Below, one piece after another: positions 22,493-54,800 of a DNA stretch of 64,000 bases; the first letter of the stretch is position 1; each line of letters starts with the position of its first letter. The translations under genes were made by a program, and so were the position numbers. The DNA lies in NCBI GenBank assembly GCA_032158295.1, contig CM063259.1:756501-820500 (forward strand), given 5' to 3'. A model generated the notes under the pieces. The model made no database searches, had not been told where the DNA came from, and was given only the letters and a program-made list of their open reading frames with translations. Source of the stretch: Pycnopodia helianthoides. Its lineage: Eukaryota; Echinodermata; Asteroidea; Forcipulatida; Asteriidae.

Positions 22493-24499
22493 GGGGCAGG
22501 GGCTGGAGTGGGAATCCAGGAGGGGCTGGGGAGGGGCTGGAGGGGGAATCCAGGGAGGGGCTAGGGGAGGGGCTGGAGGGGGAATCCAGGGAGAGGCTAG
22601 GGAGGGGCTGGAGGGGGAATCCAGGGAGGGGCTAGGGAGGGGCTGGAGGGGGAATCCAGGGAGGGGCTAGGGGAGGGGGCTGGAGGGGGAATCCAGGGAG
22701 AGGCTAAGGAGGGGCTGGAGGGGGAATCCAGGGAGGGGCTAGGGAGGGGCTGGAGGGGGAATCCAGGGAGGGCTGGAGGGGGAATCCAGGGAGGGGCTAG
22801 GGGAGGGGGCTGGAGGGGGAATCTAGGGAGAGGCTAGGGAGGGGCTGGAGGGGAATCCAGGGAGGGGCTAGGGAGGGGCTGGAGGGGGAATCCAGGGAGG
22901 GGCTAGGGGAGGGGGCTGGAGGGGGATTCCAGGGAGGGGCTAGGGGAGGGGGCTGGAGGGGGAATCCAGGGAGGGGCTAGGGGAGGGGGCTGGAGGGGGA
23001 ATCCAGGGAGGGGCTAGGGGAGGGGGCTGGAGGGGGAATCTAGGGAGGGGCTAGGGAGGGGAATCCAAGGAGGGGCTAGGTGAGGGGCTGGAGGGTGAAT
23101 CCAGGGAGGGGCTAGGGGAGGGGCTGGAGGGGGAATCCAGGGAAAGGCTAGGGAGGGGCTGGAGGGGGAATCCAGGGAAAGGCTAGGGAGGGGCTGGAGG
23201 GGGAATCCAGGGAGAGGCGAGGGAGGGGCTGGAGGGGGAATCCAGGGAGGGGCTGGAGGGGGAATCCAGGGAGGGGCTAGGGAGGGGGCAGGAGGGGGAA
23301 TCTAGGGAGGGCTGGAGGGGGAATCCAGGGAGGGGCTAGGGGAGGGGGCTGGAGGGGGAATCTAGGGAGAGGCTAGGGAGGGGCTGGAGGGGGAATCCTA
23401 GGAGGGGCTAGGGAAGGGGGCTGGAGGGGGAATCTAGGGAGGGCTGGAGGGGGAATCCAGGGAGGGGCTAGGGGAGGGGGCTGAAGGGGGAATCTAGGGA
23501 GAGGCTAGGGAGGGGCTGGAGGGGGAATCCAGGGAGGGGCTAGGGAAGGGGGCTGGAGGGGGAATCTAGGGAGGGGCTAGGGAGGGGCTGGAGGGGGAAT
23601 CCAAGGAGGGGCTAGGGGAGGGGCTGGAGGGTGAATCCAGGGAGGGGCTAGGGGAGGGGCTGGAGGGGGAATCCAGGGAAAGGCTAGGGAGGGGCTGGAG
23701 GGGGAATCCAGGGAAAGGCTAGGGAGGGGCTGGAGGGGGAATCCAGGGAGGGGCTAGGGAGGGGCTGGAGGGGGAATCCAGGGAGGGGCTAGGGGAGGTG
23801 GGTGGAGGGGGAATCCAGGGAGAGGCTAGGGAGGGGCTGGAGGGGGAATCCAGGGAGGGGCTAGGGGAGGGGTAGGAGGGGGAATCCAGGGAAAGGCTAG
23901 GGAGGGGCGGGAGGGGGAATCAAGGGAAAGGCTAGGGAGGGGCTGGAGGGGGAATCCAGGGAGGGGCTAGAGGAGGGGGCTGGAGGGGGAATCTAGGGAG
24001 GGCTGGAGGGGGAATCCAGGGAGGGGCTAGGGGAGGGGCTGGAGGGGGAATCTAGGGAGGGGCTAGGGAGGGGGCTGGAGGGGAATCTAGGGAGGGCTGG
24101 AGGGGGAATCCAGGGAGGGGCTAGGGGAGGGGCTGGAGGGGGAATCCAGGGAGGGGCTAGGGGAGGGGCTGGAGGGGGGATCCAGGGAAAGGCTAGGGAG
24201 GGGCTGGAGGGGGAATCCAGGGAGGGGCTAGAGGAGGGGGCTGGAGGGGGAATCTAGGGAGGGCTGGACAGGAAATCCAGGGAGGAGCTGGAGGGGATCC
24301 GGGGGGAGGCTAGGGTAGGGGCTTGAGGGGAAATACTGGGAGAGGCTAGGGGAGGGGATAAGGGAGGGGCTAGAGGAGGGGAGGGGCTAACAAAGGAGCT
24401 AAGGGAGGGGCTAATTAAGGGAGGGGCTAATTAAGGGAGGGGCTGGAGAGGAAATAAAGGGAGGGGGCTTGGGGAGGTGCTGGTGGGGGAATCCAGGGT
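22493..24499 (+). repeat. 35-36 bp G-rich minisatellite, about 2 kb
   Basis: More than 50 units built on 'aggggctggagggggaatcc' plus 'agggaggggctaggg'. Each unit has four or five runs of three or more G on the + strand, with almost no C-rich interruption. Variants (GAGAGGC, GAAAGGC, an extra G in GGGGG) alternate in a higher-order pattern. It ends about 1.4 kb upstream of the PEX1 start codon. Confidence 0.95.
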
Positions 24500-25910
24500 G
24501 GCCATTTCCCCCGTACCCCCTAGTTACGCCACTACCGTGACAAAAAAAAATGTTTCGATTGTCACCCGGTCTGCCCCCCCTCCCATGACCAAAGTCACTC
24601 GGTCGGTTACGCCCCTTTTGAGAGCGGACCACACGCGAGTAGCTTTTATCGGATACGTTTTCTTGTTAACGTACTGAGAGACCGATCCGAAAGAAAAGAA
24701 TGTCATTTTTGTTGCGGATCGGGGCAAAAACTGTCGGATAAATGGTTGTTCACTTGATGGACGAGTCATGTGGACATCGAAAATGAGTAAGTTCTTGTTA
24801 TGAATTATACATATCAATTTAATAGGGCAAGATACATTATTAAATCAATATTATGACACTCAATGAACGCTAGTCCAATTTCCGGACATAGGTCAATGAC
24901 GACCGATGACATCCTGAAATCTACATAATACCGGTACTGAACATTAGAATACATTTTGTGTGTATGAATTATCCTTTGTGTGGTTCCTACTGTTTAATAT
25001 TTAACTAGCCCCTAGATAGTGATAATCCACTTCATATCCTTGTCTCTAGCCTGAATGGCAATAATACTACCTAGTAAAATAACGACAAGTCAATAGACTA
25101 GATCAGACAAGTCAGTACTACTAGTACTAGTATAGTACTACTACTAGACTCCCTCCCTCCGGCATAACTGAGTGATAGATATGGATGGAGATAATAGAAA
25201 CTTTACATAAAAATAGCATAAAGTAGAATCAAGACATTGTCATTATTTATTGACTGTATGGGAAATGGTGTACTGAAAGCGTCATGGGGAAGTATAAATA
25301 AACCATGGAGTAAGCACTTCCAAGTTCTTCTAGAAATACATTACAGTTAATGATTTGAGGATAGTGGATAAATACCCAGTGCTGGGTTGACGCGAACGAT
25401 ACGAGTAGCCAAAATTGTATGAGGATTAAAATACTCAATTGTGTAACTTGGTATAGATTAAGGTGAGGTATTCAGTGCTGAAAGGTGCCAGATCAATTCT
25501 CGCAATTTTACAAATTGTTCATCCCCAAAATTTGGGTACAATTAACTTTGAGTTTGATCACAAGACTAGAGCTACATGTTTTACTTATTAGTCAAAGAGG
25601 TTAAGTCAGAAGTGTTTTTTATGCTTCTGTGCAGTATTATTTTCTGAACTTTTCGGAGCTTCTGGAGTAAGCCTAGATTCATTTTCCTCAGGTTATTGTT
25701 GTCAACAAATCCCTGACTTGAAAAAGGAAAGATATCAAAGGTTCTCATAATAAATCTTGTGATTTGTTGTTTTCTCTCAAGAAAATACTATTTGCGTATA
25801 TAACCTTAATTTTCCTAATTTCCTCATAATTATTGATTGTTTTTCTTCAGTCATCAATGTATGTAAGGGAAATCTGATTTCCTTGATGTGCTTGTAGAGC
25901 CAGCAGCATC
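24500..25910 (+). other. Upstream region of PEX1
   Basis: Presumed PEX1 promoter and 5' UTR. A good acceptor (ttttcttcag at 25841-25850) precedes the start codon by 60 bp, suggesting an upstream non-coding exon. If transcribed from there, a six-codon upstream ORF (25857-25877) precedes the PEX1 ATG. No TATA box was convincing. The segment near 24500-24720 is richer in CpG than its surroundings. Confidence 0.4.
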
Positions 25911-46011
<20,101 letters not shown>

Positions 46012-48806
46012 TCTGACTCAGGAGTACGAAGCTTCAACAACTGGTTTACTTTATGGAAAGTGTCTGTCTGTACACAGCATAGGAACCATTACAATTGATT
46101 GTATAAAAGCCCAAAGGTCAGCCCTTGTACTTGATATCGACCTTATGCACATGACCCATGTGAGTAGGGTGCCCTCGCCTAGAGGTCAACAGGAGGTTGT
46201 TCATTGGTCAATCCTGTGCGCTGCACGTACAGAATCTGTGCGATTCTATTGTTTCATCTGCGGTTTACCTCTCACATGAACGCTTGATGACGTCAATGCA
46301 GAAAGTCCATTTAAAATGTTCCTATATTTTTAAAGATCAAATATCATGCCTGATAATATACATGTACATATCTTTGGTTGATGTGAAATGTGCATAAACC
46401 TCCTACTGTCTGACCATTCAATATCATCCACTGAGGTTTTGAATGATAGATAAACTATGCCAGCCTGCAATATTATATCATGTTGTGAATGCATCTACAC
46501 AGTACACAGTCAACCCTCCCACTGTCTGACCATTTCATATCACCTACTGTGGTTTTGAATGAAAGATGAACTATGCCAGCCTGCACTATGGTATCATATG
46601 GTGCATGCATCTACACAGTACAGACATGTACACAGTTAGTTCTGTGCACAGTTGTGTCACCATACACAACCCTTGCCATGCTTGCAGTTGAATGTTTTTG
46701 ATTGGTTGGTTAACTTTAATGGTAAATGTTATCTAGAGTAGGAGGGTTTATGAGTTTTTGCACTTAAATACATTTTTGTTGACTGAAGATTTTTGTTTTT
46801 CTTTTCAGGGAAATTTACTTGTCGAGTAATCTAGACATATCTTGAAATTTTGAAAATGACCTGGTGAATTGGAGTGAGCAATTTATATTTTGAGGGGCAT
46901 TCTTGAATTAAATTATTATTCTGGCTGTCACAACTTATCAACTCGATAAGTCTTCGCTCTGAGGATTGAAGGGTTATGCTGTCCATATTTTAACAAAATC
47001 TGAACAATATTTTTAAGAACAATTTGATTAGTGTTAAGTTGATGTACTTGATCAAACTGAAATGTACTGGCTTTGATTTAAAACTTTGTAATAATGTTTG
47101 CAGAATAGAGGATGAAGAGTATGACTAAAACAGTACTTAATAATGAATTAATGGAAAATAGTTTTATTTGAATATAACGATATTGGTGTTAATTTATCTG
47201 GTGTACTTAAAATAAGTTTTATCAATTTGATGTAAGTTATACATAAGTTGATTGTGGTGATGTTGAAATGGTTAACCCTCCTACTGTGTGACAGTTCAAT
47301 ATCATTCACTGTGCTTTTGAATGGTAAACTTTGTAGTGAATGCATGATCTACACACAGTACACAGTCAACCCTCACACTGTCTGACCATTCAATATCATC
47401 CACTGTGCTTTTGAACGATGGATAAACTAAACCAGCCTGCAATGTATTATATGGGCTCGATTTCACATAGAGCTAAGATTAATCTTAATTGCTAAGCATA
47501 ATGTGATGTCACAATACAAATCACTATGGTGATATTGACAACTCATCTTTAGATGACAATTTTGTGCTTTGTGAAATGGAGCCCTGGTCTGCATGCTGTG
47601 GCACCCTGGCGCCACACACACAAGTGTGTAAACACATTCAATCATTGTGTCAATCCCCAACCTCCTATTGTCCCACTTTTGTTTGTACTTTTTAACTTTT
47701 TGGCAACATTTCCCATTGGTTTTGTACGCACTTTCCAACTGGGGACCTTCACCCAACCAGGTACCTTATTCTTTGTTGGTGTTATAGGTCCCCGATTGGA
47801 ATGTGTATTTGTACCCACACACTACACAGTCCGTCAGAGTGTGCGTGGACTCTGTGTATTCTACATGTAAGAGTGTCTCCTGGACTGGGAGGCCATGGAG
47901 GGGGGAGGGGGGTGGGGAGCAGACTGCATGGATTGTGCGTGTGATGGGCTTGCGGTGATAGTAGCAGACTGGCAGGCAACCAGGATAGCTCTTGACAGCT
48001 CTTGCAATCAAGGCTAGATGTACACACAACTGTGAATCCATTAGCAAATGATGGAGTGTCACAGCTTAAAGCAATAACCTTTTTTAAATTACTGTGCCAT
48101 ATTTTCTGGTTTTTCTTTTCTACTTTATGTATCTTGATGTACTTTGGCCTTTCCTAAGCCCCACCGCTGATGTACAGTTTCTAAAAAAAAAAAATGAACG
48201 TTTTAAATCCTATTTATTTTCTTTTGAATGCAATGTGGCAATACAGATAATGCATTATGATTTATTTCAATTTTAAACAAAGGAGCTTCCATTGTTTGTT
48301 AAATTAGTTTGTTAAATTATTAATATGTAAAGCCTTTTTGTTTTTGTGGTTAATAACAATCGCTTTTATTAACAGTAACATTTACATTGTTGTCTTTTTT
48401 CAAGATACTATTGTTTATCACTTGGTCATGTTGGTTCATCCTTCAAAAGTTTCCCACAGACTTTAAGATTTTCCAATGGAAGTGCTCTATATAAAGTGAA
48501 AATGGCCTTGCCCTCTCAAAGATGAAATTCCACACCTGCTATGTTTGAATTACAAGACCTGTTCACATTTGAAAGAAACAAAATAAAAATAGCATAAAGA
48601 GAGGACTGCAAAACGAAACAAGCACGGGCCTGATACTTCACACCAGCAAAGGAGGCAATTCTCTGTATTTTTGTCTGTGGAGGTGTGTGCGTGATGCACA
48701 ATAAGTAAAGCACATTTTCCGTTGTTATCGCTTGGTCATTGATACAGAAAGCAACAAACAGGTAGTCAAAATAAATCAAATACAATAATTTCTTTGATTC
48801 CAATTT
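46012..48806. other. Convergent intergenic region between PEX1 and RPP38
   Basis: Both flanking genes end here. Two blocks of the 110-bp repeat in reverse orientation ('aaccctcctactgt') occupy 46390-46745 and 47270-47450. 47453-47584 is a copy of the GGGCTCGATTTCAC inverted repeat. No gene recognised. Confidence 0.6.
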
Positions 48807-51442
48807 TCACTTTCTTCCTCCAGCTTGCTTGTTCTTCTTCTTGTTCTTCTTCCTCTGTTTCTTCAGTTGTTTCTTGCCGGGTTTCATCTCTTTAGGGATG
48901 ATCTTGACTGGGATAACACTCACTGGCTTGTAGTTAGGTTTCAAGACAGTTTTTGCTTTCTTGTTTGAGGGCCTTTCCAGAGATGTTGACGATTTTCTTT
49001 TTTGTGAAGTACTAGAAGTGTCATCGGCGCTTTGAACTAAAGATTCAGTAACTGCTGATGTAGTCGATGATTCAGATGGTTGAAATCGTCCAAGCTGTTC
49101 GCTGCTTTGATTGTGTGTTGTTTCTTTTGTTGTCCATGTTTCGGGGGATTTTCATGTACAGTTGCTTCTGGTATAATAGCACTGGCCCCTGAGTCTGCTT
49201 TTGTCTTTTCTATGTCAGCGCCATCTCTTAAAGTTCCAACTTGTGCATGGTCCGGGGCCATTTGTGCAGGGTTTGTGTCCCTTTGTGCATTGCCTGGGGC
49301 AGGGGCAACAGCGTCAGCCGTCTTCATCTGTTTGTTTTTGCCCTTCTTGCCTTTCTGTTTTGGCTCATTCCTGTGTTCCACCTTTGTGCTAAAGATGATG
49401 TTGGTGACAACTTTCTTGAGTTCTTGATTGCTGAGTTCTTTGTACCTCAACCATGGAACGTCAACAGGTGGTGTGATTGCAATGATTGAATTAACCAAAG
49501 TGTCAAACGTTGTTGGGTCCCCATCAGTTAGTTTCTGAAAAAAGAGAGAAAATTTATAAAGTAAACAAGGTGCAAAGCCCTTGAGGAATCTGTACACGGT
49601 ATGATGTCATAAATCTTGTGCGTCAAATGTTGGGCCCCGTTTAAAAGTGTGCATATTTTTTTTTCGTTCACATAGAACTATTGCCTGTTTGTACTCGAGG
49701 TTCCAAAACCTTTTTGAATTCATGCGACACTTGCAGAACTTATTCTAAATGAGTGTGAAAGCACGTGTTCAGCTTTTTCAGCTACATTTGACTTCTAACA
49801 GGTTATGTAATTTGTGTTTCCTTCCATATAAATAATCTTCAATATTTCATCTTTTGGAGTCTCCATACACCAACCTTAAATCAAGGGGTGATCTCTTGTG
49901 GCAGACTAGTATGGGTACCAGGCTTTCATGGGGCAAAGTTCAACAAGTTCAAAGTTCATATTTATGACTTGAACTTTGAAAGCTTGGAACCCATCCCATA
50001 AAATTGATACCAACCTTAAACCCAATAGCCATTATGACTTTCAGCTGCAGTATGGGTGCCAGGTTATCGCTGAGATGATGTACGCAAGCCACAGGAATGT
50101 TCCTCGTTGCACTCAGTGCCATGAGGTGGTTGGTCATGAGGGCAGGCTGAGAGGTGCGACATACGAGGGCTAGACGAAGCTGACCTCGCTCCAGCGAGCG
50201 TGTGACCTCATTCAGTCCCAAAGCTAATTGAGATCTGAAGTTAAAGAAGATTTGGTCATAAAGTGCATGATGACAAAAACATTGCAGATAAAAAAATAAA
50301 ATGTTTGTTTCATAAAAGAAGTACAACAATAATGCATCTTGTACCCACACAAAACCTTTGGCACTGAGATACAACTTTTTTTATGGAGCCTGCAATGCGT
50401 GACACAATTTCTTAAATAACAGTAAACAGTCGAAGACTAATAAGTAATATGTATAACCGTCAGCAAATCATACATTCTTTTTAAAAACAAAACTTATGCA
50501 CTTTCTTTCTTTCTATTTTCTGCTCTTTATAAAATGCTGTCTAGGCACATTTTCAATATTTGTATCATTTAATAGCAATCTGTAAAACCAGACAGTTAAT
50601 TTGTTTTAAAAATTGTATCACGTGCTTTGAATCTTCCATTTTATCCATTCCATAACTCACCTGAGAGCTGCTCTTTTCTGTCTCGCCTCTGGATCTACAG
50701 TTTCAGGTAATTGCTTTTTACCTTTCGACGGTAGTTTGGCCAAGATTGCTGCATGAGCAACAAGAGTACTGTGGACAAATTGAATTGAACAGATTGAATA
50801 ACTTGATTTTCCAATTTTTATTTTGTTAAATCTATGTAAATTAGTAAAAACAAATTAACAAAAAGTGTAGATTATACAATCAACCTGACAGTAACATCCT
50901 AGTCAAGGCTACCCTTACAATTAAACCAGAAAAAATGTGGAGACAGTGCTGACTCTTAGTTATACATGTTATTGTTATAAGCAAAATTCAAAAAGAAAAT
51001 TCACACACAAACATGACTTTTTGGGGAAAATTCTACAAACCTCTGAGTTTCTTGAAGGATAAACTTTGCATCTTGATGTGGTAATTGCGGCCTGCAAGAA
51101 ATTCAAAATATTATTACAAAGTTAATGATCCTCACTATATTTATGGGCACGGACACGGTGCAGAAAATGGTAAAACTAAACAGATTCTTCTCCTACTGTA
51201 CTCCTAACTAACTACCCTAGTGACTATGACGTTTCTTCGGTGAGTGAGTGAATGAATTAGAGAACAAATGTTTTAAGATTTGCACTTCTTAGGTCACATG
51301 TTTTCTTCTGAAAATACAACATGGAGCATTACCATTCAGTTAGAAATGGTGACGTTATTGTATTCTTCACTGGAAATTGTTTTTTATGCCCCTTTTTTCC
51401 GCGTACTGTTCCAGCGAGTGAAGTAACCATGGGCGCCGCCAT
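48807..51442 (-). CDS. RPP38: Ribonuclease P/MRP protein subunit p38 (L7Ae family)
   Basis: A kink-turn-binding subunit of nuclear RNase P and RNase MRP, acting in tRNA 5' maturation and rRNA processing. Exons in transcription order: 51442-51333, 51091-51041, 50768-50661, 50234-50015 and 49534-48807. The start MAAPMVTSLAG leads to PVKNTITSPFLTEW, as in the vertebrate N-terminus. Exon 4 carries the L7Ae core LALGLNEVTRSLERGQLRLA then TNHLMALSATRNIPVACVHHL. Exon 5 gives FDTLVNSIIAITPPVDVPWL and, after a one-base frame break between about 49153 and 49040, a lysine-rich tail (SVIPVKIIPKEMKPGKKQ) matching the family end. The exon 4 donor is aag|gttggt, weak but phase-correct. Confident identification. 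Confidence 0.93.
49040..49153 (-). other. RPP38: Frame break in RPP38 exon 5 (one base missing)
   Basis: The conserved first part of the exon and the conserved basic tail are in different frames, offset as for one lost base. The tail frame has a stop at the left bound and the first frame stops at about 49037, so the break lies between. The G5 run at 49143-49147 is the likeliest place. Confidence 0.7.
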
Positions 51443-51446
51443 CTTG
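51435..51446 (-). promoter_or_regulatory. YY1-type motif over the RPP38 start codon
   Basis: The minus strand reads CAAGATGGCGGC, a full match to the YY1 consensus, with its ATG being the RPP38 initiator. Such sites are common at housekeeping promoters with short 5' UTRs and suggest transcription starts just upstream. Confidence 0.5.
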
Positions 51447-51833
51447 TCTAACTTGATCCTCTTGCAGCAATTTAAAGATAGCCATATAAAAATAAGGCTC
51501 ATATATATCATAATTTAAATAATAAAACTTAAAATATTTTAAAAAGTATTCAAATATATCGAATATTATGTTTGAGTTATTTTTATTATTTTTTTTGATG
51601 AGGCATCATTTGCCTAAAAATATAAACAATATGTCCTGAATTTGGAAAAGTTCCCGCGCTTTGTGTCAAAGGTCATAACAACAAGCTTTCACATGGTAAG
51701 TTAGTACTAAAACTAGTACTACGTAGTAGAATGTCATTTTGGGGTGAATACAACTTCTGTTCTTTCAAGTGAAGTTGCATTGGCTTGTTTTTTTCTATAC
51801 CTTGACATGCGATTGAGAAATAGAAGTGCGACA
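51443..51833. promoter_or_regulatory. Shared divergent promoter of RPP38 and RNASEH2B
   Basis: Only 391 bp separate the two start codons, which face away from each other. The RPP38 side has the YY1-type motif; the middle is AT-rich without a convincing TATA box. Bidirectional use is inferred from spacing. Confidence 0.6.
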
Positions 51834-54800
51834 ATGTCTAGAAAAGAAGAGATGAATCAGAAGTCGACGAAGACAATGAAGACCACGAAACCAGATCAAA
51901 ACCAGTGGGTAATTATTGCACCAGGTAAGTTATATCTGTGGGTCCTTTCTCTATTTATGGTTATAACTTATAATACAAAAAATATAACAAATAAAAATGG
52001 GGGGAGGGGGGAGAGGGGGAGGGGGGAACGTACTTCATGCACTTACTTTTTTATCTCCTTCCTTCCTTCCATGGTATACTGTCAGTGTCAGTCATTGTGT
52101 GTGCCATGAAGAAAATTAAAATTATCAATGGGTCATCATCTTTAGATTAGGATTGATTTAAAATGTGTTTGTTTTTCGTTACGGACGTTACGGTTATTAA
52201 AAGTTAAGCCTAATTAATTTGTTAATACTGGTGGTTATATCAATGATTTAGTGATTGTTATGTTATGTTATTATTTTATTTATAATAAATAATAATGATA
52301 AAAATTGTAGAATCTGCAATCACCATGATCACTGACATTAACAATTGACTACAGATAAAGGACTGTGTTTACATACTGTTGTTAATGTTGGTCTTAGTGT
52401 TGCTTAAAAAGTGTCAAACAGTCAAAATAAAACAATATTCAAATTGATTTATGATAATATTAAAATAATTAAAATTGTTTTATGCAAGAATATTTGTGCC
52501 TAGTTGATAGTTCGCTGTAATAGTTGTAACCCTCCTTGTTGCATTAGACCAGAGCAGAGGGTTACAACGAACCTGGCTTTGGTTACAATTCTGCAAATTT
52601 GTTTGACCTTTGCTTTGCGTAAAACAATTAAAATGTACGAAATTTGTGTTAGAAAAAAATGATTTATTATATAAAATGTTGAAAAAAGTGGTTTATCCTA
52701 AAAAATTGTAGCTCTGATTTTTTAGGTTTACATAATACTAACAGACCAAGAGCTATTACATATCTCAGCTTATTTGTGCCATGCTTCATGTTAACAATAA
52801 AGTTTCAAGCTAGCCTATGCATTATTTCAACATAAAGTAACTGACAAACTTTGCTTGTTTTTTGTTTTGGATAGACGGTGTGGTCAAAAACAATAATGAT
52901 GAACAAGACGTAGCATTTGTAAAGTTGAAACATCCAAAAACAGGTAAATAAATGTGTGTCGCGTTCTCTGTGTCAATTAACTGGATGATTTGAGTGCATC
53001 ATTGGTGCCTTGTTTTAACCTATTTCTTTTTCACCATCTTTAAGTCTCTTTTGTATGCTCTTAGTCTTGGAGTAAAATAAACCAAATTGCCTGAGATTTG
53101 TTGATTTTGCCGCCTTTTGTCTCGATCACAATTTCGTGATGTCACTTATCAATAGATAAGACAATTTTTATTTTATATTTTCTTAGAGAAAGCAGCAATG
53201 TTTATGTTCAGCAGTGATGGTACCACAGTTCACGAGCTCACATCATTCAAAGAAAAATATAGATCTTGGATTATCAACGACACCGTCCAAGAAGGTAATT
53301 AGAAAATACAATGCCTTTTTATCCCACAAGCTTACTGTTACTATTTTATGTTTTATACATAGTGTCTTTATTTTAAAGTGTATTTCTATAGTTACTGACC
53401 TTCATTGAACCTCAGGAGTCAGTAATTTTTTTTTGAGGAATAATTTTACTTGAAATCTGTTTAAGAGCCGCTGTTTAGAATGTACCCACAAGTACATTAG
53501 GAATTTTGGTTGTCTCAGTGTTTGTTTCCCAGCCTTTCACCTCTGTAACCCCGGTTCGAATCCTGGGCTGGAATCTTGCGTTGATTGGGTTTTCAGTCCA
53601 GCTAATGATTGCATGGTTTTCCTCCCACATCTAAAACTGACAATTTTCTTCAGCATCTTCTCTTTACATGTGTCTTCAAGCCTACGGGTCTCAGTGATAG
53701 TCGATTATTTAGGATTTCTTTGTTTCATTACCAGAAAGACATAATAGTATAATAAATGCCTAGTTATTCAACTGATTTACTTACATGCATTTCTGTATTT
53801 TTTGTTTACTTTATTGTAATTTTTATGTTAAAATTGGTACAATGTGCTCTTAAACTTTAATTATTGTCATTTGTTGATTCATGATATTCCTTAAGAATTA
53901 TTTGAAGGTGTGCATCATGAAGGTACAATTAGATGAAGGTTTGCAATGAGACCACGTTTTAAATCACGATTGAGTATGTTTGGTTCTGAGAAGAATCGTA
54001 CAGAACCACACATACTCAGTTAAGATTTAATACATGGTATCATCACAAACCTTCATCTAAACAATGTTCCTGTCAGTGTCAGAAACAGTTTACAGCTTAA
54101 TTGGTTGATTGACTCATTGATTGATTGATCGATCAGTTGATTGATTGATTGATTGACTGATTGAGATTGATACGTATTATTGATCATATTATTGATCATT
54201 GACTTATTTATTGATCGATTGATTTTTGGATCATATGATTGACTTATTGAATGAGCAATTGATTGATTGATTGATTAAATATTGAGTTATTTATTGATTG
54301 ATTTATTGACTGATTGGTTTATTTATTGATGGATTGATTGACTGATTGAATGATTGATTGATTGATACTTAATTTGTTCAGATGGTGCAATGATGATGGC
54401 GACAGCCATGGATCCCCTCTTCCTCATTTTACCGTACCTCATCAAAGCAGAGAGTGTGAGTATAAAGCTTTGTTGCTCCTTGCTAGGCCTTGTTGCCCCC
54501 TTCCTTGGTCTTGGTTTGTCTTGGACTTGGTGCCCCTTACCTCGCCTTATCTTATCAAAGGTTTTCCTATGGAAGTGCACTTTGCAATTATGAAAAATGT
54601 CTTTGTCTCTTAAAAAACAAATATCCAGGCCTGACGATTTACTTTAGGACAGTTCATAACTTTTAATCTATTTTCTTTTACGGTAGAGTGGAATGTTCAT
54701 CACTCTCGACCAGATCCTGGATGACATAGATTACCCACAATGCCACAGGTTACACAAATGCTCAGGAGTTTCTCTCATATGCATTATATATCAAATGTCA

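Noticed and set aside
49080..49489. Plus-strand frames over RPP38 exon 5
   Set aside because: Shadows of the minus-strand coding exon.
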